Below, piece after piece: positions 9,079-17,489 of a stretch of DNA of 64,000 bases. The DNA comes from Soonwooa sp023440705 (GTDB lineage Bacteria > Bacteroidota > Bacteroidia > Flavobacteriales > Weeksellaceae), in assembly GCA_023440705.1 (NCBI GenBank), contig JAEXRP010000054.1, positions 1 to 64,000 on the forward strand, read 5' to 3'. Position numbers and translations under genes: made by a program. The notes under the pieces are model-generated. The model made no database searches, had not been told where the DNA came from, and saw only the letters and a program-made list of their open reading frames with translations. The first letter of the stretch is position 1; every line of letters starts with the position of its first letter.

Positions 9079-9660
9079 ATGGTTTACAAGATAAGAGTTA
9101 TTTTAGATGCAAAAGAGAGCATCTTTAGAGACATCGAGATCAAGGACAAACAAACTTTATGGAATTTGCACTTAGGGATCAAAAGTGCTTTCAGTCTTGC
9201 GGGAGAAGAACTTTCTAGCTTTTATTTTTCTGATGAAGAGTGGTCCGAAGGTAGAGCCGTACCATTGGAAGATATGAGCGACGAAGGCGATGGAGAGATT
9301 ATGTCTGACGTGTATGTCAACGAAGGATTCACACAAAAAGGTGACAAGATGAGATTCCAGTACGGATTCTTAGATCTTTGGGAATTTTTCTGTGAATTGA
9401 TTGACGTTACCGAAGAAAAATCTGCCGTTAATTACCCAATTACTGTGTACAGATTCGGGAATGTTCCTTTAAAAGCACCTAGCAAAAATGGCGCTTCTGG
9501 AGGATCTTCAAAAAAATCTGCAATGCCTTTTATGGATGATGATTTTGGGTTCGAAGATGATTTCAAATCAGCTGACTTCGATGACGAAGACGAATTCGGA
9601 GATGATGATGAGGAAGAAGAAGGATACAATGACGATATCTTCGAAGATGACGAAGATTAA
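9079..9660 (+). CDS. Plasmid pRiA4b ORF-3-like / IS1096 passenger-like protein
   Basis: 193 aa. Residues 1-~125 match the pRiA4b ORF-3 fold by pattern: an opening beta strand (VYKIRVILD), a helix (TLWNLHLGIKSAF), then SSFYFSDEEW and a hydrophobic strand before FLDLWEFFCELIDV. The family was first seen on a plasmid and as a passenger of IS1096. Here there is no transposase and the gene has its own promoter and terminator, so it looks domesticated. The last ~45 residues are almost only Asp, Glu and Phe, a highly acidic tail that could mimic nucleic acid or bind a basic partner. The function is unknown. Confidence 0.75.
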   Translation: MVYKIRVILDAKESIFRDIEIKDKQTLWNLHLGIKSAFSLAGEELSSFYFSDEEWSEGRAVPLEDMSDEGDGEIMSDVYVNEGFTQKGDKMRFQYGFLDLWEFFCELIDVTEEKSAVNYPITVYRFGNVPLKAPSKNGASGGSSKKSAMPFMDDDFGFEDDFKSADFDDEDEFGDDDEEEEGYNDDIFEDDED

Positions 9661-9682
9661 TCAAAAATCGAAATGAATAATT

Positions 9683-9709
9683 AGCCTGATGTTGAGTCAG
9701 GCTTTTTTA
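9683..9709 (+). terminator. Intrinsic terminator
   Basis: AGCCTGA (9683-9689) and TCAGGCT (9697-9703) form a 7-bp stem with a TGTTGAG loop, followed by a run of T. It closes the preceding gene. Confidence 0.85.
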
Positions 9710-9716
9710 TTTTGTT

Positions 9717-9724
9717 TATTTTTG
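9717..9724 (+). promoter_or_regulatory. -7 box TATTTTTG before the GH13 gene
   Basis: Matches TAnnTTTG, ends 16 bases before the ATG at 9741, and follows directly on the upstream terminator. Confidence 0.4.
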
Positions 9725-9740
9725 AATAAATAAAAATTTA

Positions 9741-11090
9741 ATGAAGAAGATTTTATTGCTTGGTATTGCCTTAACAGCAATTGCTTGCACAACTCAAACC
9801 AAAACTAAAACACAGATGACACAACCCCAAGAGTGGAAACATACAACCAATATCTACGAAATCAACACGCGACAATATTCAAAGGAAGGAACTTTCAAAG
9901 CGGTTGAAAAAGATCTTCCACGACTAAAAGCGATGGGTGTTAAAACCATTTGGTTTATGCCAATTACGCCAATCGCTCAACAGAACAAAAAAGGGAGTCT
10001 TGGTAGTCCTTATGCAGCACAAGATTACACAAGTATTAATCCTGAGTTTGGGACTTTGCAAGATTTCAAAGATGTGGTTAACAAAGCGCATGATTTGGGA
10101 TTAAATGTCATTATCGATTGGGTGGCAAATCACACAGGTTGGGATCACGTTTGGACCAAATCTAATCCTGACTTTTATCTAAAAGATCCTGACGGAAAAT
10201 TCCATATTGCGGAAGGTATGGACGATATCATCGAACTCGATTTTAAAAATCCAAACATGCGTCAAGCGATGATCGACGCGATGAAATATTGGGTTAAAGA
10301 AACCAATATTGATGGATTCCGTTGTGACCTTGCTAGTTGGGTAGAAGTTGACTTTTGGCAACAAGCACGTCCAGAGGTTGAAAAAGTAAAACCACTTTTT
10401 TGGTTGGGCGAATTTGATGAGTTGGACACACCAGAATACGGAAAAGTCTTTGACGCCAGCTATTCTTGGAAGTGGATGCATCTAACTAAAGATTATTATC
10501 AAAAAAAATTACCACTTCGGGATCTTAAAAATCTACTGCAACAATATTCTAACATTGGCGACAATTCGATGCGTGCTTGGTTCACCACGAATCATGATGA
10601 AAACACTTGGAATGGCACAGAATACGAAAAATATGGCGACCTTGCTCCTGCCCTAGCCGTTTTTTCAGCAACTTGGAATGGCGTCCCACTGTTATATAAC
10701 GGACAAGAATTACCTCTAAAAACAAAACGTCTTGAGTTTTTCGAAAAAGATACAATCCCATGGACTGGGCAAAACGCTTTGAATGGTTTTTATAAAACTT
10801 TATTAAATTTAAAATCAGAAAATCCTGCGCTTCGTGGTGGCGATCCAAAAGTTACAACCTACTGGATCGAGACTTCCGCTAACGACAAAATCCTTGCCTA
10901 TCAACGCAAGAATGGCAATCGTGAAGTTTTGGTTTTATTGAATATGTCAGCCGACAATGTAGACTTTAAAATCCAAGGGAAAGAAGTTGAAGGCCAGTAC
11001 AAAAATGTCTTTGCGCAATCGCCGCAAGCCTTAATGGATGGTAGCCGATTTACATTAAAAGCTTATGATTATTTAGTTTTTGAGAAATAA
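9741..11090 (+). CDS. GH13 alpha-amylase family lipoprotein
   Basis: 449 aa. A lipoprotein signal ends at C16 (lipobox TAIAC), so the mature enzyme is membrane-anchored, probably facing the periplasm or cell surface. The four GH13 regions are present: DWVANH (~126), GFRCDLAS with the nucleophile Asp (~195), WLGEFDEL with the acid/base Glu (~224) and TNHDEN with the third acid (~285). A beta-sandwich C-domain closes the protein. It should cleave alpha-glucosidic bonds; the substrate (maltodextrin, glycogen or a trehalose-like sugar) cannot be decided. No susC/susD pair is nearby, so this is not a typical polysaccharide utilisation locus. Confidence 0.9.
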   Translation: MKKILLLGIALTAIACTTQTKTKTQMTQPQEWKHTTNIYEINTRQYSKEGTFKAVEKDLPRLKAMGVKTIWFMPITPIAQQNKKGSLGSPYAAQDYTSINPEFGTLQDFKDVVNKAHDLGLNVIIDWVANHTGWDHVWTKSNPDFYLKDPDGKFHIAEGMDDIIELDFKNPNMRQAMIDAMKYWVKETNIDGFRCDLASWVEVDFWQQARPEVEKVKPLFWLGEFDELDTPEYGKVFDASYSWKWMHLTKDYYQKKLPLRDLKNLLQQYSNIGDNSMRAWFTTNHDENTWNGTEYEKYGDLAPALAVFSATWNGVPLLYNGQELPLKTKRLEFFEKDTIPWTGQNALNGFYKTLLNLKSENPALRGGDPKVTTYWIETSANDKILAYQRKNGNREVLVLLNMSADNVDFKIQGKEVEGQYKNVFAQSPQALMDGSRFTLKAYDYLVFEK

Positions 11091-11114
11091 TTTTATTTAA
11101 ATCATATTTAAAAA

Positions 11115-11194
11115 TAAAAAGGAGCGTTGATTGTAATGCTCCTTTTTTGTTTTATAAAAGTTATAAATTTTCGATGGTATCGAAATAGACTTTA
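11115..11194 (+). repeat. 80-base duplicate of 27751-27830: terminator plus gene-tail relic
   Basis: This stretch equals 27751-27830 at 78 of 80 positions. The first part (11116-11148) is a terminator hairpin, GGAGC and GCTCC arms with a T run, that closes the GH13 gene. The second part (11161-11194), read on the minus strand, encodes KVYFDTIENL and a stop, the same C-terminal decamer (one substitution) as the secreted TPR protein at 27797-28603. Beyond 11194 the similarity stops. It is a relic of a second copy of that gene's end, left in an otherwise gene-free 230-base gap. Confidence 0.85.
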
Positions 11195-11321
11195 ATGATA
11201 ACAATATCAATTGCAATTTTATTTTTTAAAATGAAACATCGAAACATTTAAACAATCTCATCTTGTGAAAAATCCCGTTCCAATAAAAATGCGTAAATTG
11301 GCTCAATTTTAATGCTAAGAA

Positions 11322-13460
11322 ATGAAAAGTAAACTTCTATTATCAGTAATCTTACTACCTGCCGCAATGGCTTTTGCTCAACAATACGGCGGTATGTGGA
11401 TGCCAACAGAACTTAATGAAAAGGAAATGAAAGATTTGGGTATGAAAATTTCTGCAAAAGACATTTTTGACCCTAGCAAAGCGAGCATCAAAGATGCTGT
11501 GGTACAGTTTGATGGTGGATGTACTGCCGAAGTTATCTCGGGGCAAGGTTTGTTATTGACCAATCACCACTGTGGTTACGATAATATTCAGTCACATTCG
11601 ACGGTAGAAAATGATCTTTTAACCAACGGTTTTTGGGCTAAAAATATGGAAGGTGAACTTCCAAATCCTGGCGTAACTGTAGACTTCGTCGCGGACATCA
11701 AAGAAGTGACGCCACAGATTTTGGCTGGGACAGACGGACTAACTGGCGCTGCTCTTGATGCGAAAGTAAAACAAAATACAGAGGCCTACATCGCTTCTCA
11801 AAAGGTTGAAAATTATCAAAAAGTTACGGTAAAATCGATGTATTACGGTAACAAATATTATGCTTATGTTATCGAAACCTACAAAGACATCCGTCTAGTT
11901 GGTGCACCACCACAAAGTATTGGTAAATTCGGAAGCGATACTGACAACTGGGTTTGGCCACGTCACACAGGCGATTTCTCGATGTTCAGAATCTATGCTG
12001 ACAAAAATAACAAGCCTGCGGAATATTCTAAAGATAACGTCCCTTACAAACCAAAACACTTCTTGCCTATTTCTATCAAAGACAAACAAGAAAATGATTT
12101 CACGTTTGTATTTGGTTTCCCAGGAAGAACTACGGAATATCTTCCAGCAATTGCTGTAGAAAAAATCATGAACGAAACCGATCCAGCAATGATTTCGGTG
12201 CGTGATGTAACATTGAAAGTTCTTGATGAAAAAATGAGAACGGACAATGCAACAAGAATTAAATATTCGTCTAAATACGCTCGTATCGCCAACTCTTGGA
12301 AGAAATGGATCGGCGAGGTTGAAGGTCTTAAAAAATCAAATGCCGTTGGTAAAAAACAACAATACGAACAGTCTTTGATTTCGAAAAACCCTCAAATCAA
12401 AACAACTATCGATGGGCTAAACAAAGCTTACAACGAGCAAGCGCCTTACGCACTTAACAGAGCTTATTATTCTGAATTGCCACGAAATGCTGAGACACTA
12501 GCTTTGGCAAGTTTGTTCTCTAGTTATGTTGAAGCTATTGACAACGGAACTTTCAATACGAAGTCTTTGGACGGTTTTAAAACTAGATTGTCAGAAATCT
12601 ACAAAGATTATGAAAGTGACTTAGATGCAAAAGTAACGGCTCAGGTTTTGGCTTTGTATGCTACTAAATCTGCACCTCAGTTTTTACCAAGCGGTTTAGA
12701 AAAGTTTAAAGATGCAAAAGCGAATGTTGCAGTTCTGGAAAACTATGCTAAAAACTCGATTATCACAGGACAAGCAAATGTAAATGGCGCAACAACCTAT
12801 AGTGACATCAACAAAGTATTTGCTGACCAAGCGAGTCTTGTTAAAGCTTTGAAAAACGATCCTTTAATCCAACTTTGGAATAATATTAAAGGCGCTTATG
12901 TTAGCACAACACATAGCAAAGTTACAAGTCTACAAGCTGACATCGATGCCTTGCAAAAAACCTTTATGGCACAGCAAATGGCAACGGATAAAGACAGAAA
13001 ATTCTTCCCAGATGCTAATTCAACGCTACGTGTAACTTATGGAAAAGTAAAAGGTTCTAATCCTCGCGATGCGGTTAGCTACGGTTACAAAACCAATCTA
13101 GCTGGCGTTATGGAAAAATATGTTCCTGGAGATTACGAATTCGATGTTCCTAAAAAACTAATTAGTCTTTACAATGCTAAAGATTACGGCATCTACAAGG
13201 ACAAAACTGGCGACGTTCCGGTTAACTTTACAGCAACCAATCACACAACAGGCGGTAACTCGGGTTCACCTGCTTTGGACGCTTATGGCAACTTGGTTGG
13301 ACTTAACTTTGACAGACAATGGGAAGGTACGATGAGTGACATCAACTACGATCCGAAATTCAGTCGTAACATTATGGTGGACACCAAATACATCTTATTT
13401 ATCGTTGATAAATTTGCGGATGCTAAATGGCTTCTTAACGAAATGAAGATTATTAAATAG
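11322..13460 (+). CDS. S46 family dipeptidyl-peptidase, DPP11-type (Asp/Glu-specific)
   Basis: 712 aa with a Sec signal peptide ending at about residue 20 (AMAFAQ). It is a periplasmic chymotrypsin-fold exopeptidase of family S46. Catalytic His is ~83 in TNHHCG, the likely catalytic Asp is in HTGDFS, and the nucleophile is S647 in TGGNSGSP. The residue 18 after that Ser is Arg (LNFDRQWEG). In Porphyromonas gingivalis DPP11 the corresponding residue (S655 to R673) is the Arg that selects acidic P1 residues, whereas DPP7 has Gly there. So acidic-P1 dipeptide release is the best call. Such enzymes feed peptide-fermenting or proteolytic Bacteroidota. It is a single gene with its own terminator. 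Confidence 0.9.
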   Translation: MKSKLLLSVILLPAAMAFAQQYGGMWMPTELNEKEMKDLGMKISAKDIFDPSKASIKDAVVQFDGGCTAEVISGQGLLLTNHHCGYDNIQSHSTVENDLLTNGFWAKNMEGELPNPGVTVDFVADIKEVTPQILAGTDGLTGAALDAKVKQNTEAYIASQKVENYQKVTVKSMYYGNKYYAYVIETYKDIRLVGAPPQSIGKFGSDTDNWVWPRHTGDFSMFRIYADKNNKPAEYSKDNVPYKPKHFLPISIKDKQENDFTFVFGFPGRTTEYLPAIAVEKIMNETDPAMISVRDVTLKVLDEKMRTDNATRIKYSSKYARIANSWKKWIGEVEGLKKSNAVGKKQQYEQSLISKNPQIKTTIDGLNKAYNEQAPYALNRAYYSELPRNAETLALASLFSSYVEAIDNGTFNTKSLDGFKTRLSEIYKDYESDLDAKVTAQVLALYATKSAPQFLPSGLEKFKDAKANVAVLENYAKNSIITGQANVNGATTYSDINKVFADQASLVKALKNDPLIQLWNNIKGAYVSTTHSKVTSLQADIDALQKTFMAQQMATDKDRKFFPDANSTLRVTYGKVKGSNPRDAVSYGYKTNLAGVMEKYVPGDYEFDVPKKLISLYNAKDYGIYKDKTGDVPVNFTATNHTTGGNSGSPALDAYGNLVGLNFDRQWEGTMSDINYDPKFSRNIMVDTKYILFIVDKFADAKWLLNEMKIIK

Positions 13461-13500
13461 TTTTTAAAATACGATTACAAGTATTAAATAATATTTTCTT

Positions 13501-13537
13501 AACATTGTCAAGGCGAAAGCTTTGACAATGTTTTTTT
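13501..13537 (+). terminator. Intrinsic terminator after the S46 peptidase
   Basis: AACATTGTCAA and TTTGACAATGTT arms enclose a short GC-rich loop and are followed by seven T. The next gene starts only a few bases later. Confidence 0.85.
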
Positions 13538-13540
13538 ATA

Positions 13541-14557
13541 GTGAGCGCAAAATCTATCTTTTACAAATCGGCTTCAACTTTCTTGGGTTCTTTTTCTTTG
13601 GAGAAACTTACAACGTATCTTCCTTACCGCGATGTGGTTATCGTCTATCACAGCGTAAGTGACGAAAAACTAAAACACGCCCAACACCTTTTCCCCTATC
13701 GAAGTTCAAAAGCTTTTATTAAAGATTTGGACGAACTTTCAAAGGTTTTTGACTTTATCGATTGGGATACTTTTTTAGAAAGAAAGCCAACTAAAAATAA
13801 AACAGGAAAACCAAAATTATTGTTAACTTTTGATGATGGTTATTCTGACTTTCATGATGTCATCGCTCCTATTTTAAAACAAAAAGGCATCTACGCGATC
13901 AACTTTATCAATCCAAAATTTATTGATAACAAAGACCTCATGTGGCGTTGTAAAGCCAGTCTTTTAATTTCAGAAATTGAAGAAAATAAAGGTCTTCAAC
14001 AACAAATTTTAGGTTTTAAAAGTTTAAAATTAAATCCTGATTTATCAAATATTAAACAAAATATTCTTTCCATTAAGTTTGAAAATCAACATCTTCTGGA
14101 TGAGCTTGCAACTTTTTTGAACATCGATTTTAAAACTTATTTAGCACAAAATAAAGTTTATCTCACGACTAACGAATTATTAAAATTAAAACAAGACGGC
14201 TTTGGAATTTCGGCGCACGGTTGGGATCATCCTTTGTACCACGAATTAAGTCTTGATGCGCAACTCGACAACACGCAAAAAGCTTTGGATTTTCTAGAAG
14301 ATTTAGGATTAAATAATGATTCGTTTGCTTTTCCATTCACGGACTTTGGCGTAAAAAATGATTTTTTCGAAAAACTATCAAAAGCTAATCCTCGACTTCA
14401 ATATACTTTTGGTGCAGCTGGTCTTAAGCTCGATTCGCGTTTCAAAAACTTGCAACGGATTCCGCTTGAAGTCGAAAATTATTCCGCAAAGCAAGTCATC
14501 AAAAACGAAATCATCTATTACAACTTGCTAAAATTAATTGGAAAACACCGAATTTAA
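13541..14557 (+). CDS. Polysaccharide deacetylase (NodB-type) family protein
   Basis: 338 aa from a GTG start just after the upstream terminator. A NodB-homology core is seen: LLTFDDGYSDFHDV (~95-110) carries the metal-binding Asp pair of motif 1, and ISAHGWDHPLYHELS (~225-240) carries the two His of motif 2. There is no signal peptide, so it acts in the cytoplasm or through an unseen route. Family members remove N- or O-acetyl groups from cell-surface or peptidoglycan sugars; here the C-terminal part is divergent and the substrate is unknown. The following GNAT gene may be functionally linked. Confidence 0.8.
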   Translation: MSAKSIFYKSASTFLGSFSLEKLTTYLPYRDVVIVYHSVSDEKLKHAQHLFPYRSSKAFIKDLDELSKVFDFIDWDTFLERKPTKNKTGKPKLLLTFDDGYSDFHDVIAPILKQKGIYAINFINPKFIDNKDLMWRCKASLLISEIEENKGLQQQILGFKSLKLNPDLSNIKQNILSIKFENQHLLDELATFLNIDFKTYLAQNKVYLTTNELLKLKQDGFGISAHGWDHPLYHELSLDAQLDNTQKALDFLEDLGLNNDSFAFPFTDFGVKNDFFEKLSKANPRLQYTFGAAGLKLDSRFKNLQRIPLEVENYSAKQVIKNEIIYYNLLKLIGKHRI

Positions 14558-14560
14558 TTA

Positions 14561-14713
14561 AACGTCAGTTCGGGATAAAGCACTTTTCTTTATAGGAGGC
14601 GTCACTTCGAGTAGCGCAGCGTATCGAGAAGTTTTAAGGATAAGAAAATTCACTCGTTTTCGATACAGTTTTCTTCGAAAACCACTCAAACTGACGTTAC
14701 TTTTCTTATCCCG
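14561..14713 (+). repeat. Multi-hairpin intergenic element (candidate REP/MITE)
   Basis: AACGTCAGTT (14561-14570) pairs perfectly with AACTGACGTT (14689-14698). CGGGATAA (14571-14578) pairs with TTATCCCG (14706-14713). Inside, GTTTTCGA (14656-14663) pairs with TCGAAAAC (14675-14682), and CACTTCGAG...GAGAAGT around 14603-14632 forms another imperfect stem. It has no coding capacity and fills the gap between two genes. Nested inverted repeats of this size suggest a non-autonomous mobile or REP-type element; no second copy is seen in this window. Confidence 0.65.
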
Positions 14714-14780
14714 AGCTCAGGTTAATTAGAAATCATCAGCCTTTTGCGATGATTAGTTTCGTTTTAAAAATCAAGTTTGT

Positions 14781-14788
14781 TATATTTG
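14781..14788 (+). promoter_or_regulatory. -7 box TATATTTG before the GNAT gene
   Basis: A full consensus match. It favours the GTG start at 14805 over the TTG at 14796, which would lie within a few bases of the transcription start. Confidence 0.5.
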
Positions 14789-14804
14789 TTTAAAATTGAA
14801 AACT

Positions 14805-15878
14805 GTGATAGAAATTGTCGGACTTAACAAAAAGCAACTTAAAGGATTTACAACTTCGGAAGCCTTTAAAAAGTTTGAGTTTGCGCCAATTTCTGAACTT
14901 CGCGAAATCTCACACATCGCAAATCCTCGTGCAACGGATGATGATATTTTATTATTTTTAGCTTATGAAGGCGAAGAATTAACAGGCTACCTTGGTATTT
15001 TGCCAGATGACATCGCAAAACCAAACGGTGAAGTTTTTCATTTCGGATGGTTTTCGACTTTGTATGTCAGCGAAAAACATCGCGGTAAACAGATTGCGCA
15101 AAAACTTCTATATTCTGCCGAAGCTGCTTACAATGGAAGAATGATGATCACCGAATTCACGGATAGTGCGCATGGACTTTACAAAAAAATTGGGCTTTTT
15201 GATGATCTCGAAGCCAAACAAGCCGTTCGATATTATTTTAAATCCAATCTTGCGGAAATTCTACCCGCTAAAAAAGAAGTTTTTAACCGAAATAAAAAAT
15301 GGATTTTAAGATTTGACAAATTAATAAATCCAGTCATTCCGTATCTTTCAAAATCATCAAAATTAAGTTATTCTATCGCTTACCATTGGGATGACGAATT
15401 AAAAAATTTCATTGATAAACAAAGCAAAAATCCGTTACATAGAAGCTCAAAAGAGTTTGAGTGGATCCTTAAATATCCTTGGCTTTCTACCCAAAAAGAG
15501 CAAGCAAATTATTTGTTTTCATCTTATTCTACTTCCTATCAAATGTTTTGGGTAAAGCTTTACGAGAATGAAATTTTGACAACTTGTTTTTTATGCTCAA
15601 TCCGAAATTCGCATCTTAAAGTTCTTTATTATTTTGCGGATGATATTTCGAAAGTTGCAATTTCACTTCCTGCAATTATCAAAAATTACAAAGTGAAAAT
15701 GATGACAATCTATGACGATCAACTTAACGAAGAATTAGCAAAAGGACAATCGGTGAAAGCTTTGTACAAACGATATTTTAAAAGAAATTACCTTATCACC
15801 AAAACGCTAAAACAAGAGCTTGGCGCCGACTTCCATTACGAATTTGCGGATGGCGATGGCGATTTTAGTTTTACTTAA
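14805..15878 (+). CDS. GNAT-fold acetyltransferase-like protein
   Basis: About 357 aa from GTG 14805 (TTG 14796 adds three residues). The N-terminal ~130 residues form a GNAT domain; WFSTLYVSEKHRGKQIAQKLL (about residues 78-98) holds the acetyl-CoA-binding R/Q-x-x-G-x-G/A region. The C-terminal ~220 residues do not resemble a known domain to me, but hold Trp/Tyr-rich stretches such as FEWILKYPWLS, and may form a second degenerate GNAT fold as in FemAB-like proteins. Its stop overlaps by 4 bases the stop of the outer-membrane protein gene on the other strand. Confidence 0.7.
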   Translation: MIEIVGLNKKQLKGFTTSEAFKKFEFAPISELREISHIANPRATDDDILLFLAYEGEELTGYLGILPDDIAKPNGEVFHFGWFSTLYVSEKHRGKQIAQKLLYSAEAAYNGRMMITEFTDSAHGLYKKIGLFDDLEAKQAVRYYFKSNLAEILPAKKEVFNRNKKWILRFDKLINPVIPYLSKSSKLSYSIAYHWDDELKNFIDKQSKNPLHRSSKEFEWILKYPWLSTQKEQANYLFSSYSTSYQMFWVKLYENEILTTCFLCSIRNSHLKVLYYFADDISKVAISLPAIIKNYKVKMMTIYDDQLNEELAKGQSVKALYKRYFKRNYLITKTLKQELGADFHYEFADGDGDFSFT

Positions 15879-17326
15879 TCACAATTACATTTCGCACGAC
15901 GATGTCTTTTGAAGTCGTTATCCCAAAATGGATACAATTTTAATCCTATAAAAAAGTTGGCGGCATGTAATTTTTTATGATTAAACAAGAGCGGAAAGAT
16001 ATTTTCGCTTCCCAAAATAAGTGGACCAAGACGTAGATATGCACCAAATTGCAAATTTTTATAATCATACAAAGAGGTTGAAAAACCATAGGCTATTGCA
16101 GATTTTTGAACTGAATAAGTTGCAGAAAGTGCATTAATTCTTTTAAGACTATTTTCAAAAATCGGTGTGCGTTGTATCCAATTAAAACTCAAATAGTGAT
16201 TCGGTCTTATATTTTTACTCAAAGCTAAATGAATACTCGTTGGTAACCCGATTTTGAAACCGTCAGAAATATGAGATTTATTTGGATCACCATAGACTTC
16301 GGAACTCAACAAGCCTAAATACTGTTTAATCGACTCGAATTTGGTATTATCAAAAGTTGGATTATCATCCAGCAGAACTTTTGTATCGCCGATAAATACA
16401 TGATTTTCACCATTAAATTTAATATAACCAACATCCAAAATATTAAAATCTACCTTAAGATCGTAAGCCTCGGAGTCAGGAAATTTATTAATAAAACTTA
16501 AGCCTAAATCTAAGCCTAAACCACTTCCCTGCTGCTTAAAATCATATTTTTTGGTTACGAAATTATAGTTGGTTACGTAGCTTGCAGCGATGTCATAACT
16601 GGTAGCCGTTGTCTGGTCATGATCTTCCGTATTAACTTCTGTAATTAGATGTAAATCCTTATTATTCTGAAGATTATAAGCATCAAAACCCAGTTCGTAT
16701 TTTAGATTAATACCTAAAACCCACTTGTAATCTGATTGACGAAAAATTTCCGTTGCGAAATTTAATCCCAATTCGCCCCAGTTCATAAAACTAGTTTTGA
16801 ATGGATTGACAGCATATTCTATTGGTCGTGATAAATCTTGATTCTGAAATTTAAAATAATTGTCAAAATCTACAACTGAGGTTTGGGTTCTAAGTCTAGT
16901 GAAAAGTCCTATATTAAAATCGGTTTCTCCTATTTTTGATTTAAAAGAAAAGGACGGTCCCAATACATCGGAATTGAAGAAAAGATTCGCTAAGTCCTTA
17001 TTGTAATAATCAAAAACGTGGGCTTGGTTAGCGCCTGTTATTCCTTTTTTAGGATCAGCAGCGACAATCTCCCCTTTTGTTAATCCCAATAAATTCCCCT
17101 TTGAAATATAAGCGTAATCATTGTAAACATTAATATCTTCAGAAAATATTTGGATATCCCAAGGATTCGGGTTGATGTAAGTTTGTGTTGGCGAGAGCGA
17201 GCTTGCACTAATCCCGCTATAGATATCATTTGAAAATAATAGGTTTTGTTGCGCTTCTACTTTTTGTAAAATCAACAAAAGCGTTATTAAAAACAGTTTA
17301 GAAAAAATCCACTTTTTCACATACAA
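15875..17326 (-). CDS. Outer-membrane beta-barrel protein, DUF5723-like
   Basis: 483 aa with a signal peptide ending near KVEAQQ (~residue 26). The rest consists of alternating aromatic and glycine beta strands (for example FSFKSKIGETDFNIGLFTRL and LQFGAYLRLGPLILGSENI), as in outer-membrane barrels. The opening QQNLLFSNDIYSG and the general pattern fit the DUF5723 family of Bacteroidota, whose function is unknown. The C-terminus is basic with Cys (RRAKCNCD), not a T9SS sorting domain. The convergent overlap with the GNAT gene leaves no room for a terminator. Confidence 0.65.
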   Translation of the reverse strand: MYVKKWIFSKLFLITLLLILQKVEAQQNLLFSNDIYSGISASSLSPTQTYINPNPWDIQIFSEDINVYNDYAYISKGNLLGLTKGEIVAADPKKGITGANQAHVFDYYNKDLANLFFNSDVLGPSFSFKSKIGETDFNIGLFTRLRTQTSVVDFDNYFKFQNQDLSRPIEYAVNPFKTSFMNWGELGLNFATEIFRQSDYKWVLGINLKYELGFDAYNLQNNKDLHLITEVNTEDHDQTTATSYDIAASYVTNYNFVTKKYDFKQQGSGLGLDLGLSFINKFPDSEAYDLKVDFNILDVGYIKFNGENHVFIGDTKVLLDDNPTFDNTKFESIKQYLGLLSSEVYGDPNKSHISDGFKIGLPTSIHLALSKNIRPNHYLSFNWIQRTPIFENSLKRINALSATYSVQKSAIAYGFSTSLYDYKNLQFGAYLRLGPLILGSENIFPLLFNHKKLHAANFFIGLKLYPFWDNDFKRHRRAKCNCD

Positions 17327-17448
17327 TTCCGCTATGTAGTAAAAACGAATTTAATACTAATTTCTTATAATATTTAAAAATAATCTAAGGAATTTTAAAT
17401 TTAATTAAATTTTAATCTATTTAATAATTCCTTTATAAACGAACATAT

Positions 17449-17487
17449 TTTTGGCCGGCCCTCTTATATTTGAGGGCACGCCCAAAA
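17449..17487 (-). repeat. GGGCGTGCCC element acting as a terminator for the ABC permease gene
   Basis: On the plus strand TTTTGG (17449-17454) and CCAAAA (17482-17487) flank GCCCTC (17458-17463) and GAGGGC (17472-17477) around an 8-base AT loop. Read on the minus strand it starts 2 bases after the permease stop. The minus strand carries the word GGGCGTGCCC, also present in the GC-rich element at 50845-50996, so this is a minimal form of the same family. Confidence 0.6.
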
Positions 17488-17489
17488 TA

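Noticed and set aside
11378..11563. Minus-strand frames within the S46 gene
   Set aside because: Shadow frames of a clearly coding gene with no start context or family match.
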